Of a DNA stretch of 64,000 nucleotides, positions 9,182-17,956 are shown piece by piece. The notes under the pieces were generated by a model. The model did not search any database. It was not told the origin of the DNA and worked only from the letters and a program-made list of their open reading frames with translations. This DNA comes from CALSPH01 sp041690035 (lineage in GTDB: Bacteria > Bacteroidota > Bacteroidia > NS11-12g > UBA955), in contig JBDNFC010000016.1 of NCBI GenBank assembly GCA_041690035.1, positions 124,001 to 188,000 of the forward strand, given 5' to 3'. The first letter of the stretch is position 1; each line of letters begins with the position of its first letter. The translations under genes and the position numbers were made by a program.

Positions 9182-9212
9182 TTTGTAAAATTAATAAAAT
9201 TAATTACCTTTG
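9182..9212 (+). promoter_or_regulatory. Promoter of rplU-rpmA (TTTG-N19-TACCTTTG)
   Basis: TTTG at 9182-9185 and TACCTTTG at 9205-9212 are separated by 19 nt, a full match to the Bacteroidota -33/-7 consensus. The -7 element ends 18 nt before the rplU ATG. Confidence 0.8.
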
Positions 9213-9229
9213 CACCTCATTTAGAAATT

Positions 9230-9541
9230 ATGTACGCGGTAGTTAATATACAAGGCATTCAGTTTAAGGTTAGCAAAGATCAAAAAATCTATGTTAATAG
9301 AATGGATGCAAAAGAAGGAGACAAAGTTAGTTTTGATGATGTTTTATTGATAGATAATGAGGGTAAAATCTCCATTGGTGCTCCAACAGTTGCTGGCGCA
9401 AGTGTTAGTGCCACAGTCATAAAACACCTAAAAGGCGATAAAATAACAGTTTTTAAGAAAAAACGAAGAAAAGGATACCAAAAGTCTAATGGACACAGGC
9501 AATATCTTTCACAATTATTAATAGAATCGATTAAAGGATAA
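9230..9541 (+). CDS. rplU: 50S ribosomal protein L21
   Basis: The 103-residue protein has the usual L21 length and sequence: MYAVVNIQGIQFKVSKDQKIYVNR at the N-terminus (read here in two parts), then GDKVSFDDVLLI, and a basic C-terminal stretch TVFKKKRRKGYQKSNGHRQ that contacts 23S rRNA. L21 binds domain I/VI of 23S rRNA together with L20. It has its own strong promoter and is followed by rpmA after 4 nt, the conserved L21-L27 operon. Confidence 0.98.
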   Translation: MYAVVNIQGIQFKVSKDQKIYVNRMDAKEGDKVSFDDVLLIDNEGKISIGAPTVAGASVSATVIKHLKGDKITVFKKKRRKGYQKSNGHRQYLSQLLIESIKG

Positions 9542-9545
9542 TATA

Positions 9546-9803
9546 ATGGCACACAAAAAAGGAGCAGGTAGTTCAAAAAACGGAAGAGAATCACATAGTA
9601 AAAGACTTGGTGTTAAAATATTTGGTGGGCAATCCGCTATTTCAGGAAACATCATTGTTAGACAAAGGGGAACAAAACACCACCCAGGCAGCAATGTTGG
9701 TATAGGGAAAGACCACACTCTGTTCGCACTTTCTGATGGTTTAGTAGAATTTAAAAAAGGAAAAAACGGCAGGTCTTTTGTCTCAATTGTAGGAAAAGCT
9801 TAA
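9546..9803 (+). CDS. rpmA: 50S ribosomal protein L27
   Basis: This 85-residue protein begins MAHKKGAGSSKNGRESHSKR, the standard mature L27 N-terminus that reaches toward the peptidyl transferase centre. It has no cleavable Firmicutes-type leader. The GTKHHPGSNVGIGKDHTLFA segment is diagnostic. It sits 4 nt downstream of rplU and is followed by a strong terminator, so this is a two-gene operon. Confidence 0.98.
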   Translation: MAHKKGAGSSKNGRESHSKRLGVKIFGGQSAISGNIIVRQRGTKHHPGSNVGIGKDHTLFALSDGLVEFKKGKNGRSFVSIVGKA

Positions 9804-9821
9804 TTTTTTTCAATATCTAAG

Positions 9822-9850
9822 AAACTCCATAATTTATGGAGTTTTTTTTT
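9822..9850 (+). terminator. Rho-independent terminator after rpmA
   Basis: A 9-bp perfect stem, AAACTCCAT (9822-9830) with ATGGAGTTT (9836-9844), has a 5-nt loop and is followed directly by a T run to 9850. Confidence 0.9.
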
Positions 9851-10010
9851 GCATGATAGTTTTTATAATTTTATTATCCTTGTAATCGAGAATTTATTTG
9901 GTTTTAAATTAAAGTTGGCTGTTTTGAAAGCCTAGTGATGATTTTCGCAATTTCTTTATTTTATAATCATAAAATGAGATTTGATTGACAATAAGTTATT
10001 TATTTGCATT

Positions 10011-10018
10011 TAAGTTTG
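10011..10018 (+). promoter_or_regulatory. -7 element (TAAGTTTG) of the Omp28-like lipoprotein gene
   Basis: TAAGTTTG ends only 5 nt before the ATG at 10023, with a possible TTG -33 element at 9985-9987 (23-nt spacing). Transcription from here would give an essentially leaderless mRNA. Confidence 0.55.
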
Positions 10019-10022
10019 CATA

Positions 10023-10856
10023 ATGAAAAGCAACATATATTTTACACTGCTAGGTCTAGGTTTCGCTTTTTTTTTATTTTCATGTAAAAAAGATAAAAAC
10101 AATACATCCCCAAAAATTGAAACACCAGAAAAAATTGCATCAGCTCCAGAATTGGGCAATTTAAGTTATGATTTTGTGTACAGGCCAGTTTTATTTGATT
10201 TTACCAGCACAGGATGCCCGGGCTGCGGCAGTTGGGGCAAACCAACATTTAAAAATTTAATTGCACAATATGATAATTTAATAGTTCCTATTGCGGTTCA
10301 TATAAAATATGGAGATCCTATGATTACCAATATTTCAGAAGCAATTGCAGATAATAGGTATGAAAGCTTTTATACACCACAGCTTTGGGTGTCAGATTCT
10401 ATTGCAATGGTTTTGGTTAATAATAATATTAATAGCGCTGCAAGCATAGATAGAGCGAATCTTTTAATAAACCGGCCCAGTAAAACAACAGGTGCATCTA
10501 TAGCGGCAAAGATGACTATAAAAGAAAATAAAGCATTTATAAAATATGGAATTTCATTGAATGCAGAATTCGAAGCAGGCAACTATTTTTTATCAGCATA
10601 TTTGATGGAAAATGGATTAAGTTTTAATCAGGCATCATCATCTTCTAATCCTACCATCCATGACAATGTGATCAAAGCTGCCGCAGATGGCACTTGGGGT
10701 AAATCTATCATCAAAAAAGAAAATGAATCTTTGACAAAAGAGTTTTTGCATACTTTTGAGAAAAGCATAAACTCAAATCAGTACATCACTATTTTATTAT
10801 GGAAGGAGTCAGGAAATAGGTATCAAGTCATTAATGCAATAAGTGCAAAAAACTAG
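10023..10856 (+). CDS. Omp28-like lipoprotein with thioredoxin-type CxxC
   Basis: The 277-residue product has a lipoprotein signal (FTLLGLGFAFFLFSC) followed by a Lys/Asp/Asn-rich tether. The segment VLFDFTSTGCPGCGSWGKPTF is a thioredoxin-fold entry with a CPGC motif. Together with the following VPIAVHIKYGDPM and YTPQLWVSDSI this fits the Omp28-related outer-membrane lipoprotein family of Bacteroidota. The CxxC could be a redox or metal-binding site facing the periplasm or cell surface; no substrate is known. The gene has its own promoter. It meets lysA tail to tail, with the two TAG stops sharing the palindrome CTAG. Confidence 0.7.
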   Translation: MKSNIYFTLLGLGFAFFLFSCKKDKNNTSPKIETPEKIASAPELGNLSYDFVYRPVLFDFTSTGCPGCGSWGKPTFKNLIAQYDNLIVPIAVHIKYGDPMITNISEAIADNRYESFYTPQLWVSDSIAMVLVNNNINSAASIDRANLLINRPSKTTGASIAAKMTIKENKAFIKYGISLNAEFEAGNYFLSAYLMENGLSFNQASSSSNPTIHDNVIKAAADGTWGKSIIKKENESLTKEFLHTFEKSINSNQYITILLWKESGNRYQVINAISAKN

Positions 10857-12076
10857 TAAATTTGATTTTTTAAAATATCATCTATTGTTTCTCGCTTTCT
10901 AATAAGGATAGCTTTTCCATCTTTTACTAAAACTTCCGCTGGTTTAAATCGACTGTTATAGTTGCTGCTCATTGCAAAGCCATAAGCCCCAGCATTTTTA
11001 ATAGCAAGAATATCGCCCTCTCTAACCTCATTTAATTGCCTATCCCAACCAAAAGTGTCGTTTTCGCAAATATATCCAACAACAGAGTATATTCTATTTT
11101 CTCCACTGGGGTTAGACAAGTTTATGATTTGGTGGTAAGCATCGTACAATTTTGGCCTTATCAAATGGTTTTGCCCACTATCTACGCCTACAAATACTGT
11201 GCTAGTGGTTTGTTTTATAACATTGGTTTTAACTAAAAAATAGCCTGCTTCGCTTATTAAGTATTTGCCGGGCTCAAACCATAACTCTAGTGGTTTTCCA
11301 TATTCAATACAAAATTCTTTAAATCGCTTTGTTATTTTTTTTCCTATACTATTTATATCTATTTTAATATCATCTTCTTTGTAGGCTACTTTAAATCCAG
11401 AGCCAAAATCCATAAACTCCAAATCTTTAAAGTTTTCTGCTGCCTCAAATAATAATTCTGCACCTCTTAAAAAAACATCAGCGTCTAATATGTCACTTCC
11501 AGTATGCATGTGCAATCCATTCACATTAAGATTATAATTGTTGCAAATTCTTAAAAGATGGCGCATTTGATAAATACTTATTCCAAACTTGCTGTCTATA
11601 TGCCCCACCGAAATATGGCTGTTTCCGCCTGCCATAATATGCGGATTAAGCCTTATACAAACTGGTACTTTGTTGCCATACCGATTGCCAAATTGTTCTA
11701 AAATAGATAAATTGTCAATGTTTATTCTTACTCCTTCTTTTATCGCTAAATCTATTTCTTCAATAGATACACAATTTGGGGTAAATAAAATCTCGCTTGC
11801 TGCAAAGCCAGCCTCTAATCCTAGCCAAACCTCTTGAATAGAAACAGCATCTAAACCTGCACCTAAATCTTTAATTTCGCGCATGATGCGCACATTGCTG
11901 CATGCCTTACAAGCATAGTTTAATTTTAACTTTACTCCTTCGAATGCTTTAAAAAGCATTTCGTAATTTTTTTTTATCGTGTCAAAGTCATATAAATATA
12001 AGGGTGCGTCAAATTCTTTAACAATTTCTAAAGCATTTAGGCCACCAATAGTATAGAGTTTTTTTTGAAGTATCAT
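10853..12076 (-). CDS. lysA: Diaminopimelate decarboxylase
   Basis: The 407-residue PLP enzyme decarboxylates meso-diaminopimelate to L-lysine, the last step of lysine synthesis. It has the alanine racemase-like barrel with the Schiff-base lysine in LNYACKACSN (Lys57), the HMHTGSD motif, EPGKYLISEAGYFL, and the CENDTFGWD segment that carries the active-site Cys from the partner subunit. The length is normal. I chose the ATG at 12076; an in-frame TTG at 12097 adds seven residues but lies in the TTTTG of a probable promoter. It is convergent with the Omp28-like gene, with a 4-bp overlap at the stops, and divergent from pcrA. Confidence 0.93.
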   Translation of the reverse strand: MILQKKLYTIGGLNALEIVKEFDAPLYLYDFDTIKKNYEMLFKAFEGVKLKLNYACKACSNVRIMREIKDLGAGLDAVSIQEVWLGLEAGFAASEILFTPNCVSIEEIDLAIKEGVRINIDNLSILEQFGNRYGNKVPVCIRLNPHIMAGGNSHISVGHIDSKFGISIYQMRHLLRICNNYNLNVNGLHMHTGSDILDADVFLRGAELLFEAAENFKDLEFMDFGSGFKVAYKEDDIKIDINSIGKKITKRFKEFCIEYGKPLELWFEPGKYLISEAGYFLVKTNVIKQTTSTVFVGVDSGQNHLIRPKLYDAYHQIINLSNPSGENRIYSVVGYICENDTFGWDRQLNEVREGDILAIKNAGAYGFAMSSNYNSRFKPAEVLVKDGKAILIRKRETIDDILKNQIY

Positions 12077-12225
12077 CTTGTGAGTTTTATGCTGCAAAAG
12101 TCAATATTTTTAATCATAATAAAAAATGAGCTTAAAAATTTTATGTATTAAAATTTATTTCAATTATTTGAATCTAATAAATTAAAAAAGGCATATAAAA
12201 ATTTTCAACCCAATAAAAAAAACTT

Positions 12226-12233
12226 TACTTTTG
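12226..12233 (+). promoter_or_regulatory. -7 element (TACTTTTG) upstream of pcrA/uvrD
   Basis: TACTTTTG matches TAnnTTTG and ends 20 nt before the pcrA ATG. The -33 region has no clear TTTG. Confidence 0.55.
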
Positions 12234-12252
12234 CAATTTAGATATAAAAAAA

Positions 12253-14520
12253 ATGGAAAACCCCCCTTATCTCAATGGATTAAACCCAGAACAACTAAAA
12301 GCCGTACTTCAAACAGAAGGGCCTGTAATGATAATTGCAGGAGCAGGGTCTGGAAAAACCAGGGTGCTCACATATAGAATAGCACACCTTATTAGGCAAG
12401 AAATACCAGCTTTTAATATTTTGGCATTAACATTCACTAATAAAGCCGCCAAAGAAATGCAGCAGCGTATTTATACAATCTGTGGTGCAGAGGCTAAAAA
12501 CTTATGGATGGGTACATTTCATGCCGTGTTTGCTAAAATACTGCGTTTTGAAGCTGATAGACTCAACTATCCTAGTGCTTTTACCATTTATGATACAGAT
12601 GATAGTAAAAGTTTGATCAAAACAATTATAAAAGAATTGAATTTAGATGCAGATAAAGTGTATAAGCCTTCTGTAATATACAGTAGAATTTCAAATTGTA
12701 AGAATAACCTTATTAATCCAGCAGCTTATATTGCATCGCCAGAATTAATGGATTATGATTTTAAGGCAGGAAGAGGTAAATTTTATCAAATATATCAGGC
12801 TTATGTGGACAGATGTTTCAAAGCAGGCGCTATGGATTTTGACGATTTATTGCTCAATACTGACAAATTATTTCGGTTGCACCCCGATGTTTTATTAAAA
12901 TACCAGCACAAGTTTAAATACATCATGGTAGATGAGTATCAGGATACCAATGTTTGCCAATATTCCATCATAAAAAGATTAGCCGCAGCCCATGAAAATA
13001 TTTGTGTTGTGGGCGATGATGCACAGAGTATTTATAGCTTTAGGGGTGCAACGATAAAAAATATACTAAGTTTTCAAAAAGATTATTATGATGCCAAAGT
13101 TTTTAAACTAGAACAAAATTATAGAAGTACAAAAAATATCGTTTTAGCTGCTGGCCATATTATTGCTAATAATAAGGAACAATTAGAAAAAACTGTTTGG
13201 ACAGATAATGATAGTGGTGAAAAAATTAGTGTTGTTAGAGCAGTAACAGATAATGAAGAAGGTAGAATAGTAGCCCAATCTATTTTTGAGCAAAAAATGC
13301 AAAACCAAATGGCAAACAGCGATTTTGCCATTTTGTATAGAACCAATTCTCAATCTAGAAGCTTTGAAGAAGCATTGCGAAAACTATCAGTGCCATACAG
13401 AATATATGGAGGAACAAGCTTTTATCAGCGTAAAGAGATTAAAGATATGATAGCCTATTTGCGGCTAATTGTTAATCCTAATGATGAGGAAGCGCTTAAA
13501 AGAATTATAAATTATCCCTCTAGAAAAATAGGGGCAAGCACAATAGATAGGTTGATTCTTATAGCCAATCAAACAAATCAATCCATTTTTGATGTTGTAT
13601 GCACTGCTACACGACATTCAATTTTGGGTAAAACATCGGCCACAGTTTACGGATTTGGTTTAATGATACAAAGTTTTAGAACCATGTTAGAAAGTCATAA
13701 TGCACACGACCTTGCATATCATGTAGCAAAACAAGTGGGCTTATTAACTACATTGCATACTGATAAAACCGTTGAAGGCATTAGTAGATACGAAAATTTA
13801 ATAGAATTGTTAAACGGTATAAAAGAGTTTGTAGAAGACGATACTTCAGAACTTGATAAAGATTTACCAACCTTTTTACAAGATATAGCCTTGCTTACAG
13901 ATGCAGATAAAAAAACTGATGAGGACAAGGATAAAGTATCGTTAATGACAATTCACGCAAGCAAAGGGCTCGAATTTCCGTCTGTTTTTGTTGTTGGCTT
14001 AGAAGAAAATTTATTTCCTTCACAGATGTCATTAGGTAGCAGGCAAGATTTAGAAGAAGAGCGTAGATTATTTTATGTTGCAATTACAAGGGCCGAAAAA
14101 AAACTTTCGTTGAGTTTTGCAACCTCTAGATTTAGATTTGGTAGCCTATTAAGTTGCGAGCCAAGTAGATTTATCGAAGAAATAGATAAAAAGTATATTG
14201 AAATGGCAACTTTTAAAGGCATTTCTCCACTAATTGGTTTGAAAAAAGAACTGCCCACAAATACTACAGCACAATTAATATCAAGTTTAAAAAGAAATAT
14301 GGGTGGTAAAACTTTATCCCCAAAACTATCTTCATCATTTATACCCGAAGACTTGCAAGAACTTGCAATAGGCGATAAGGTGGAACACAATCGTTTTGGT
14401 TATGGAGAAGTAATTCTGATAGAAGGGGAGGGAGGACAGAAAAGGGCAAGTATTAATTTTGATGATTTTGGAGCTAAAGTTTTGGTGCTTAGTTTTGCTA
14501 AATTAAGAATCATAAAATAA
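12253..14520 (+). CDS. pcrA: ATP-dependent 3'-5' DNA helicase of the PcrA/UvrD type
   Basis: This 755-residue superfamily 1A helicase unwinds DNA in nucleotide excision repair, mismatch repair and displacement of replication obstacles. All the motifs are present: Walker A AGAGSGKTR (around residue 30), GTFHAVFAKIL (Ia), VDEYQDTN (Walker B), VGDDAQSIYSFRGA (III), LEQNYRST (IV), MTIHASKGLEFPSVFVVGLE (V) and RRLFYVAITRAEKKL (VI). The C-terminal GDKVEHNRFGYGEVILIEGE is the Tudor-like domain that binds RNA polymerase in PcrA. The length is as expected. It is transcribed alone, divergently from lysA. Confidence 0.95.
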   Translation: MENPPYLNGLNPEQLKAVLQTEGPVMIIAGAGSGKTRVLTYRIAHLIRQEIPAFNILALTFTNKAAKEMQQRIYTICGAEAKNLWMGTFHAVFAKILRFEADRLNYPSAFTIYDTDDSKSLIKTIIKELNLDADKVYKPSVIYSRISNCKNNLINPAAYIASPELMDYDFKAGRGKFYQIYQAYVDRCFKAGAMDFDDLLLNTDKLFRLHPDVLLKYQHKFKYIMVDEYQDTNVCQYSIIKRLAAAHENICVVGDDAQSIYSFRGATIKNILSFQKDYYDAKVFKLEQNYRSTKNIVLAAGHIIANNKEQLEKTVWTDNDSGEKISVVRAVTDNEEGRIVAQSIFEQKMQNQMANSDFAILYRTNSQSRSFEEALRKLSVPYRIYGGTSFYQRKEIKDMIAYLRLIVNPNDEEALKRIINYPSRKIGASTIDRLILIANQTNQSIFDVVCTATRHSILGKTSATVYGFGLMIQSFRTMLESHNAHDLAYHVAKQVGLLTTLHTDKTVEGISRYENLIELLNGIKEFVEDDTSELDKDLPTFLQDIALLTDADKKTDEDKDKVSLMTIHASKGLEFPSVFVVGLEENLFPSQMSLGSRQDLEEERRLFYVAITRAEKKLSLSFATSRFRFGSLLSCEPSRFIEEIDKKYIEMATFKGISPLIGLKKELPTNTTAQLISSLKRNMGGKTLSPKLSSSFIPEDLQELAIGDKVEHNRFGYGEVILIEGEGGQKRASINFDDFGAKVLVLSFAKLRIIK

Positions 14521-14545
14521 TTGATTGGTATTTTATGAAAATTAA

Positions 14546-14578
14546 TTTGTTATTGTAATCAAAAATCTTTTATCTTTG
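14546..14578 (+). promoter_or_regulatory. Promoter TTTG-N21-TATCTTTG
   Basis: TTTG at 14546-14549 and TATCTTTG at 14571-14578 are 21 nt apart, ending 24 nt before the lipoprotein ATG at 14602. Confidence 0.75.
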
Positions 14579-14601
14579 TCCAAAATTTATAAGTAAAAGT
14601 A

Positions 14602-15291
14602 ATGAACAAAATAATTTATTCAGTTTTAGCCATTTCAATTGTGTTTTCATCATGTAAATATGAAGAAGGCCCTGGAATCAGTCTAAGGACAAAAAGAGAC
14701 CGCGTATCTAATGAGTGGAAGATAAGCAAATATGAATACACTGCAAAAAAAGTAGGTACAGAAGATGATAGCACTGCAGTTGATTTAACCGCAAATTACA
14801 ACATAAAAAACGCTAATTTCTATACTTATTTTTCTAAACCAAATCCTTTAGACACTACCCAACAAATAGTTGACAGTTCATTATCTGTTAAGAATTTCAG
14901 CTATGTATTTGTATTAACAAGAACTGGATCGTATAGTTTAGAGTTGGTAGATGGAGATAATAAAGGAGTTGACCCTAGAATTATGGCACAGTACGTAGGT
15001 GAGCAAACAAGAGGAGCTGCTGCAAAAACTTTAGACCCATTAAATTTATTTAAAATAGGAAGGCGTGGTGAATGGTCTTTTATTTCTAAAAGTAGTAGAT
15101 TGCAGTTAAAACCAGACAATAGCGGAAGCAATTTTACTGGTTCTGATATGAAAAATGGCTTAATGGTTCCAGTAGTTTTTGATATCGATAAATTGTTCAA
15201 CGACAAAATGACACTTATTGCTTTTGATGCAAACAAAGGAAAGCACGTTTATGAGTTAGCTTCTTTTAACCCTGATAAATTATTAAAGTAA
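14602..15291 (+). CDS. Lipoprotein of unknown function
   Basis: This 229-residue product has a lipoprotein signal peptide (IIYSVLAISIVFSSC, Cys at about residue 19) and then a mature domain starting GPGISLRTKRDRVSNEWKIS. That start resembles a family of lipocalin-like Bacteroidota lipoproteins in which a strand with a WKI(S/T) motif opens a small barrel. Alternating hydrophobic strands continue to the C-terminus with no Cys or metal motif. It is a single-gene unit between its own promoter and a good terminator. I cannot assign a function. Confidence 0.8.
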   Translation: MNKIIYSVLAISIVFSSCKYEEGPGISLRTKRDRVSNEWKISKYEYTAKKVGTEDDSTAVDLTANYNIKNANFYTYFSKPNPLDTTQQIVDSSLSVKNFSYVFVLTRTGSYSLELVDGDNKGVDPRIMAQYVGEQTRGAAAKTLDPLNLFKIGRRGEWSFISKSSRLQLKPDNSGSNFTGSDMKNGLMVPVVFDIDKLFNDKMTLIAFDANKGKHVYELASFNPDKLLK

Positions 15292-15311
15292 TCTGATTCA
15301 ATAAAATCTTT

Positions 15312-15348
15312 AAAAATCCTATCAATAATTTGGTAGGATTTTTTTTTG
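15312..15348 (+). terminator. Rho-independent terminator
   Basis: The stem AAAATCCTATCA pairs with TGGTAGGATTTT (one G-T pair), the loop is short, and a long T run follows to 15347. The end of the T run also carries the TTTG -33 element of the next promoter. Confidence 0.88.
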
Positions 15349-15375
15349 TTTTAAACCATTAAAAAACTAAATTTG
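15345..15375 (+). promoter_or_regulatory. Promoter of the DUF4290-murA operon (TTTG-N19-TAAATTTG)
   Basis: TTTG at 15345-15348 and TAAATTTG at 15368-15375 are spaced 19 nt. The -7 element ends 9 nt before the ATG, so the 5' leader would be a few nucleotides at most. The -33 element is embedded in the T tract of the preceding terminator. Confidence 0.75.
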
Positions 15376-15383
15376 CATAATTA

Positions 15384-16034
15384 ATGCACCATATAGATTA
15401 TAACACCCAACAGCCACATATTATTATAAATGAATTTGGCAGAAATATTCAAGGTTTCATTCAACATATCTTAGAAGACCCTGATAAACAAAAGAGAACA
15501 AGAAAAGCATATTGTTTAGTAGCAGCTATGATTAGTTTAAACCCTCAGCTCAAGGAACTTGAAGATTGTGAAAATATAGTATGGGATTATATTCATATTA
15601 TAGCAGATTACAAACTTGATGTAGATACACCTTATCCAAAACCCGATCCTGCGCTAAAAATGAACAAGCCTGCTCCATTAAGTTACCCAACACAATCTAT
15701 TAAATATCGTTATTACGGTGCAAATTTGCAGATGATGATAGATAAGGTTGCTGATATTGAAAATCCAGAATTTAAACAAATGTATTTAGATATGTTGGGG
15801 TCATTTATGAAAAATTCAGGTAAAAATTGGAATGATGAAGCAATTACAACCGAACAGATTGTGGCGCATCTAAATACGCTATCAAATGGTAAAATAAATA
15901 TTTCTGTAGATGATATCAATGCAGATATAGAGTTAAGGCAAAGAACTTCTAATAACTTTCATCGTAAAAAAGGTAAGAGTAATAATCGTTTCACAAAACA
16001 TAATAATTCAAATAGTTATAAAAAAAGAAGATAA
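15384..16034 (+). CDS. DUF4290 family protein
   Basis: The 216-residue protein begins MHHIDYNTQQPHIIINEFGR, the signature of the DUF4290 family found in Bacteroidota, usually directly upstream of murA as here. It is soluble and mostly helical through residue 180. The C-terminal tail (from about residue 190) is very basic and Asn-rich (FHRKKGKSNNRFTKHNNS), suggesting nucleic-acid binding or ribosome association. The stop and the murA start overlap as TAATG, so expression should be coupled to murA. The molecular function is unknown; a link to cell-wall synthesis is only suggested by position. Confidence 0.85.
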   Translation: MHHIDYNTQQPHIIINEFGRNIQGFIQHILEDPDKQKRTRKAYCLVAAMISLNPQLKELEDCENIVWDYIHIIADYKLDVDTPYPKPDPALKMNKPAPLSYPTQSIKYRYYGANLQMMIDKVADIENPEFKQMYLDMLGSFMKNSGKNWNDEAITTEQIVAHLNTLSNGKINISVDDINADIELRQRTSNNFHRKKGKSNNRFTKHNNSNSYKKRR

Positions 16035-17341
16035 TGGCTTATTTTAAAGTAGAAGGAGGGCATCAGTTAAAAGGAGAATTGCAGCCTCAAGGAGCAAAAA
16101 ATGAAGCACTACAAATTATTTCTGCAGTTTTATTAACCCAAGAAAAGGTAACAATCAATAACATTCCTCAAATCAGAGATGTACTCAAATTGATTGATTT
16201 GCTTGCATCTTTGGGCGTGGAAATACATAAATTAAGCAATAGTAGCTATACTTTTTGTGCAAAAAATATTCAACAAGAGTATTTGCTCTCAGATGATTTT
16301 AAAAAGCAAGGTGCTTCTTTGCGTGGTTCAATTATGATAGTTGGGCCGATGCTAGCCAGATTTGGTGTCGCCTATATTCCAGAACCCGGTGGCGATAAAA
16401 TTGGTCGTAGGCATTTAGATACACATTTTAGAGGGTTCGAAGCATTAGGTGCAAAATTTGATTACAATAGTGAAGAACAATTCTACCATGTAGATGCCTC
16501 TCAATTAACAGGTACCTATATGCTATTAGAAGAAGCATCTGTTACTGGCACAGCAAACATTTTAATGGCTGCGGTATTGGCAAAAGGTGAAACAATTATT
16601 TATAATGCAGCTTGTGAACCTTATTTACAGCAACTTTGTAAAATGCTTCAATCTATGGGTGCACAAATTTCTGGAGTTGGGTCTAATTTATTAACTATTC
16701 AAGGCGTAAGCTCATTAAAAGGTTGCACACATACTATATTGCCTGATATGATTGAGATCGGCAGTTTTATTGGCTTAGCCGCCACCACAAATTCAGAAAT
16801 TACCATCAAGAATTGTGCAATAAATGAGCTTGGAATTATTCCTAAAACTTTTCAGAAAATGGGTATAGCGATGGAGTATAGGGGTGATGATATTTATATA
16901 CCTCAACAAGATAGTTATTCCATACAGAAATTAATAAACGGTTCTATGCTAACAATCAGAGATGGAATTTGGCCTGCTTTTACACCCGATTTGATTTCTA
17001 TTGCACTCATAACTGCCACACAAGCAAAGGGTAGTTTACTAATTCATCAATGGATGTTTGAAAGTAGGCTCTTTTTTGTAGATAATTTGATAGATATGGG
17101 AGCCAGAATTATACTTTGTGATCCCCATAGAGCAGTAGTTATTGGGAGCAACAGAGAAACTAAATTACGAGGTATAACAATGTCTTCGCCAGATATTAGG
17201 GCTGGAGTTTCTATGCTTATTGCAGCATTAGCTGCCGAAGGCACAAGCACAATAAATAATATAACCCAAATAGACAGGGGTTACCAATTTATAGATGAAA
17301 GACTCAGAAAAATTGGCGCAGTTATTGAAAGGTTTGAATAA
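16034..17341 (+). CDS. murA: UDP-N-acetylglucosamine 1-carboxyvinyltransferase, Asp-type active site
   Basis: This 435-residue enzyme adds enolpyruvate from PEP to UDP-GlcNAc, the first committed step of peptidoglycan synthesis in the cytosol. It has the EPSP-synthase-like two-domain fold, with KNEAL at residues 22-26 supplying the catalytic Lys/Asn. The usual active-site loop PGGCxIGxRPVDLH reads here EPGGDKIGRRHLDTH, so the Cys that fosfomycin alkylates is Asp121. The surrounding residues are well conserved, so the enzyme should be active but intrinsically fosfomycin-insensitive. It is cotranscribed with the DUF4290 gene through a 1-bp stop/start overlap. Confidence 0.96.
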   Translation: MAYFKVEGGHQLKGELQPQGAKNEALQIISAVLLTQEKVTINNIPQIRDVLKLIDLLASLGVEIHKLSNSSYTFCAKNIQQEYLLSDDFKKQGASLRGSIMIVGPMLARFGVAYIPEPGGDKIGRRHLDTHFRGFEALGAKFDYNSEEQFYHVDASQLTGTYMLLEEASVTGTANILMAAVLAKGETIIYNAACEPYLQQLCKMLQSMGAQISGVGSNLLTIQGVSSLKGCTHTILPDMIEIGSFIGLAATTNSEITIKNCAINELGIIPKTFQKMGIAMEYRGDDIYIPQQDSYSIQKLINGSMLTIRDGIWPAFTPDLISIALITATQAKGSLLIHQWMFESRLFFVDNLIDMGARIILCDPHRAVVIGSNRETKLRGITMSSPDIRAGVSMLIAALAAEGTSTINNITQIDRGYQFIDERLRKIGAVIERFE

Positions 17342-17357
17342 ATAATTAATATAAAAA

Positions 17358-17876
17358 ATGAATAACATTAAATTTTTAAAAGTCATTATATTTGTAATTT
17401 TGCCTGTTGCTGCATTGGGTTTTATGGCAGTTATAAAGTCAGATAATGCAATTGATAAAGTAGCTCCTGATTTTTCACTTGCTGATACAGCCAACAAGCA
17501 GGTAAGTTTATCCTCATTTAAAGGCAAGTATGTATTAATTGATTTTTGGGCATCTTGGTGCAAGGATTGCAGAATAGAGAATAAAAACCTTGTAAAAGCC
17601 TATAAAAGGTTTAAAAATCCTGAATTTGATATTCTATCTGTATCTTTAGATGTTGATAGAGATAATTGGATAAAAACTATTGGAACAGATAATTTGGCAT
17701 GGCCACACCATGTATCTGATATGCAAAAATGGCAGTCGCCCGTGGTAAAGCTTTATAATGTGCGCGAGATTCCTCAAACATTTTTAATTGATAAGGAAGG
17801 AAAAATTATTGCTGAAGGTTTGATGGGTTTAGCTTTAGAAAAGAAATTGGCTGAATTGTTTCCAACCATTAAGTGA
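17358..17876 (+). CDS. TlpA/ResA-like membrane-anchored thiol-disulfide oxidoreductase
   Basis: The 172-residue protein has an N-terminal membrane anchor (about residues 7-25, FLKVIIFVILPVAALGFMAV) and a periplasmic thioredoxin-fold domain of the TlpA/AhpC-TSA type. The redox motif is WASWCKDCR, with a CKDC dithiol near residue 69, and the cis-Pro region is VREIPQTFLIDKEGKI. Such proteins reduce disulfides, for example in cytochrome c maturation or envelope protein folding. It begins 16 nt after murA and probably shares its transcript. The specific partner is unknown. Confidence 0.88.
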   Translation: MNNIKFLKVIIFVILPVAALGFMAVIKSDNAIDKVAPDFSLADTANKQVSLSSFKGKYVLIDFWASWCKDCRIENKNLVKAYKRFKNPEFDILSVSLDVDRDNWIKTIGTDNLAWPHHVSDMQKWQSPVVKLYNVREIPQTFLIDKEGKIIAEGLMGLALEKKLAELFPTIK

Positions 17877-17956
17877 CAATCTGTCATTTTTGTATACTTG
17901 GTAAGGTAATTGAATGAGCCAATACAAAAATTGACTTATTTAATCGTTGAATTATC

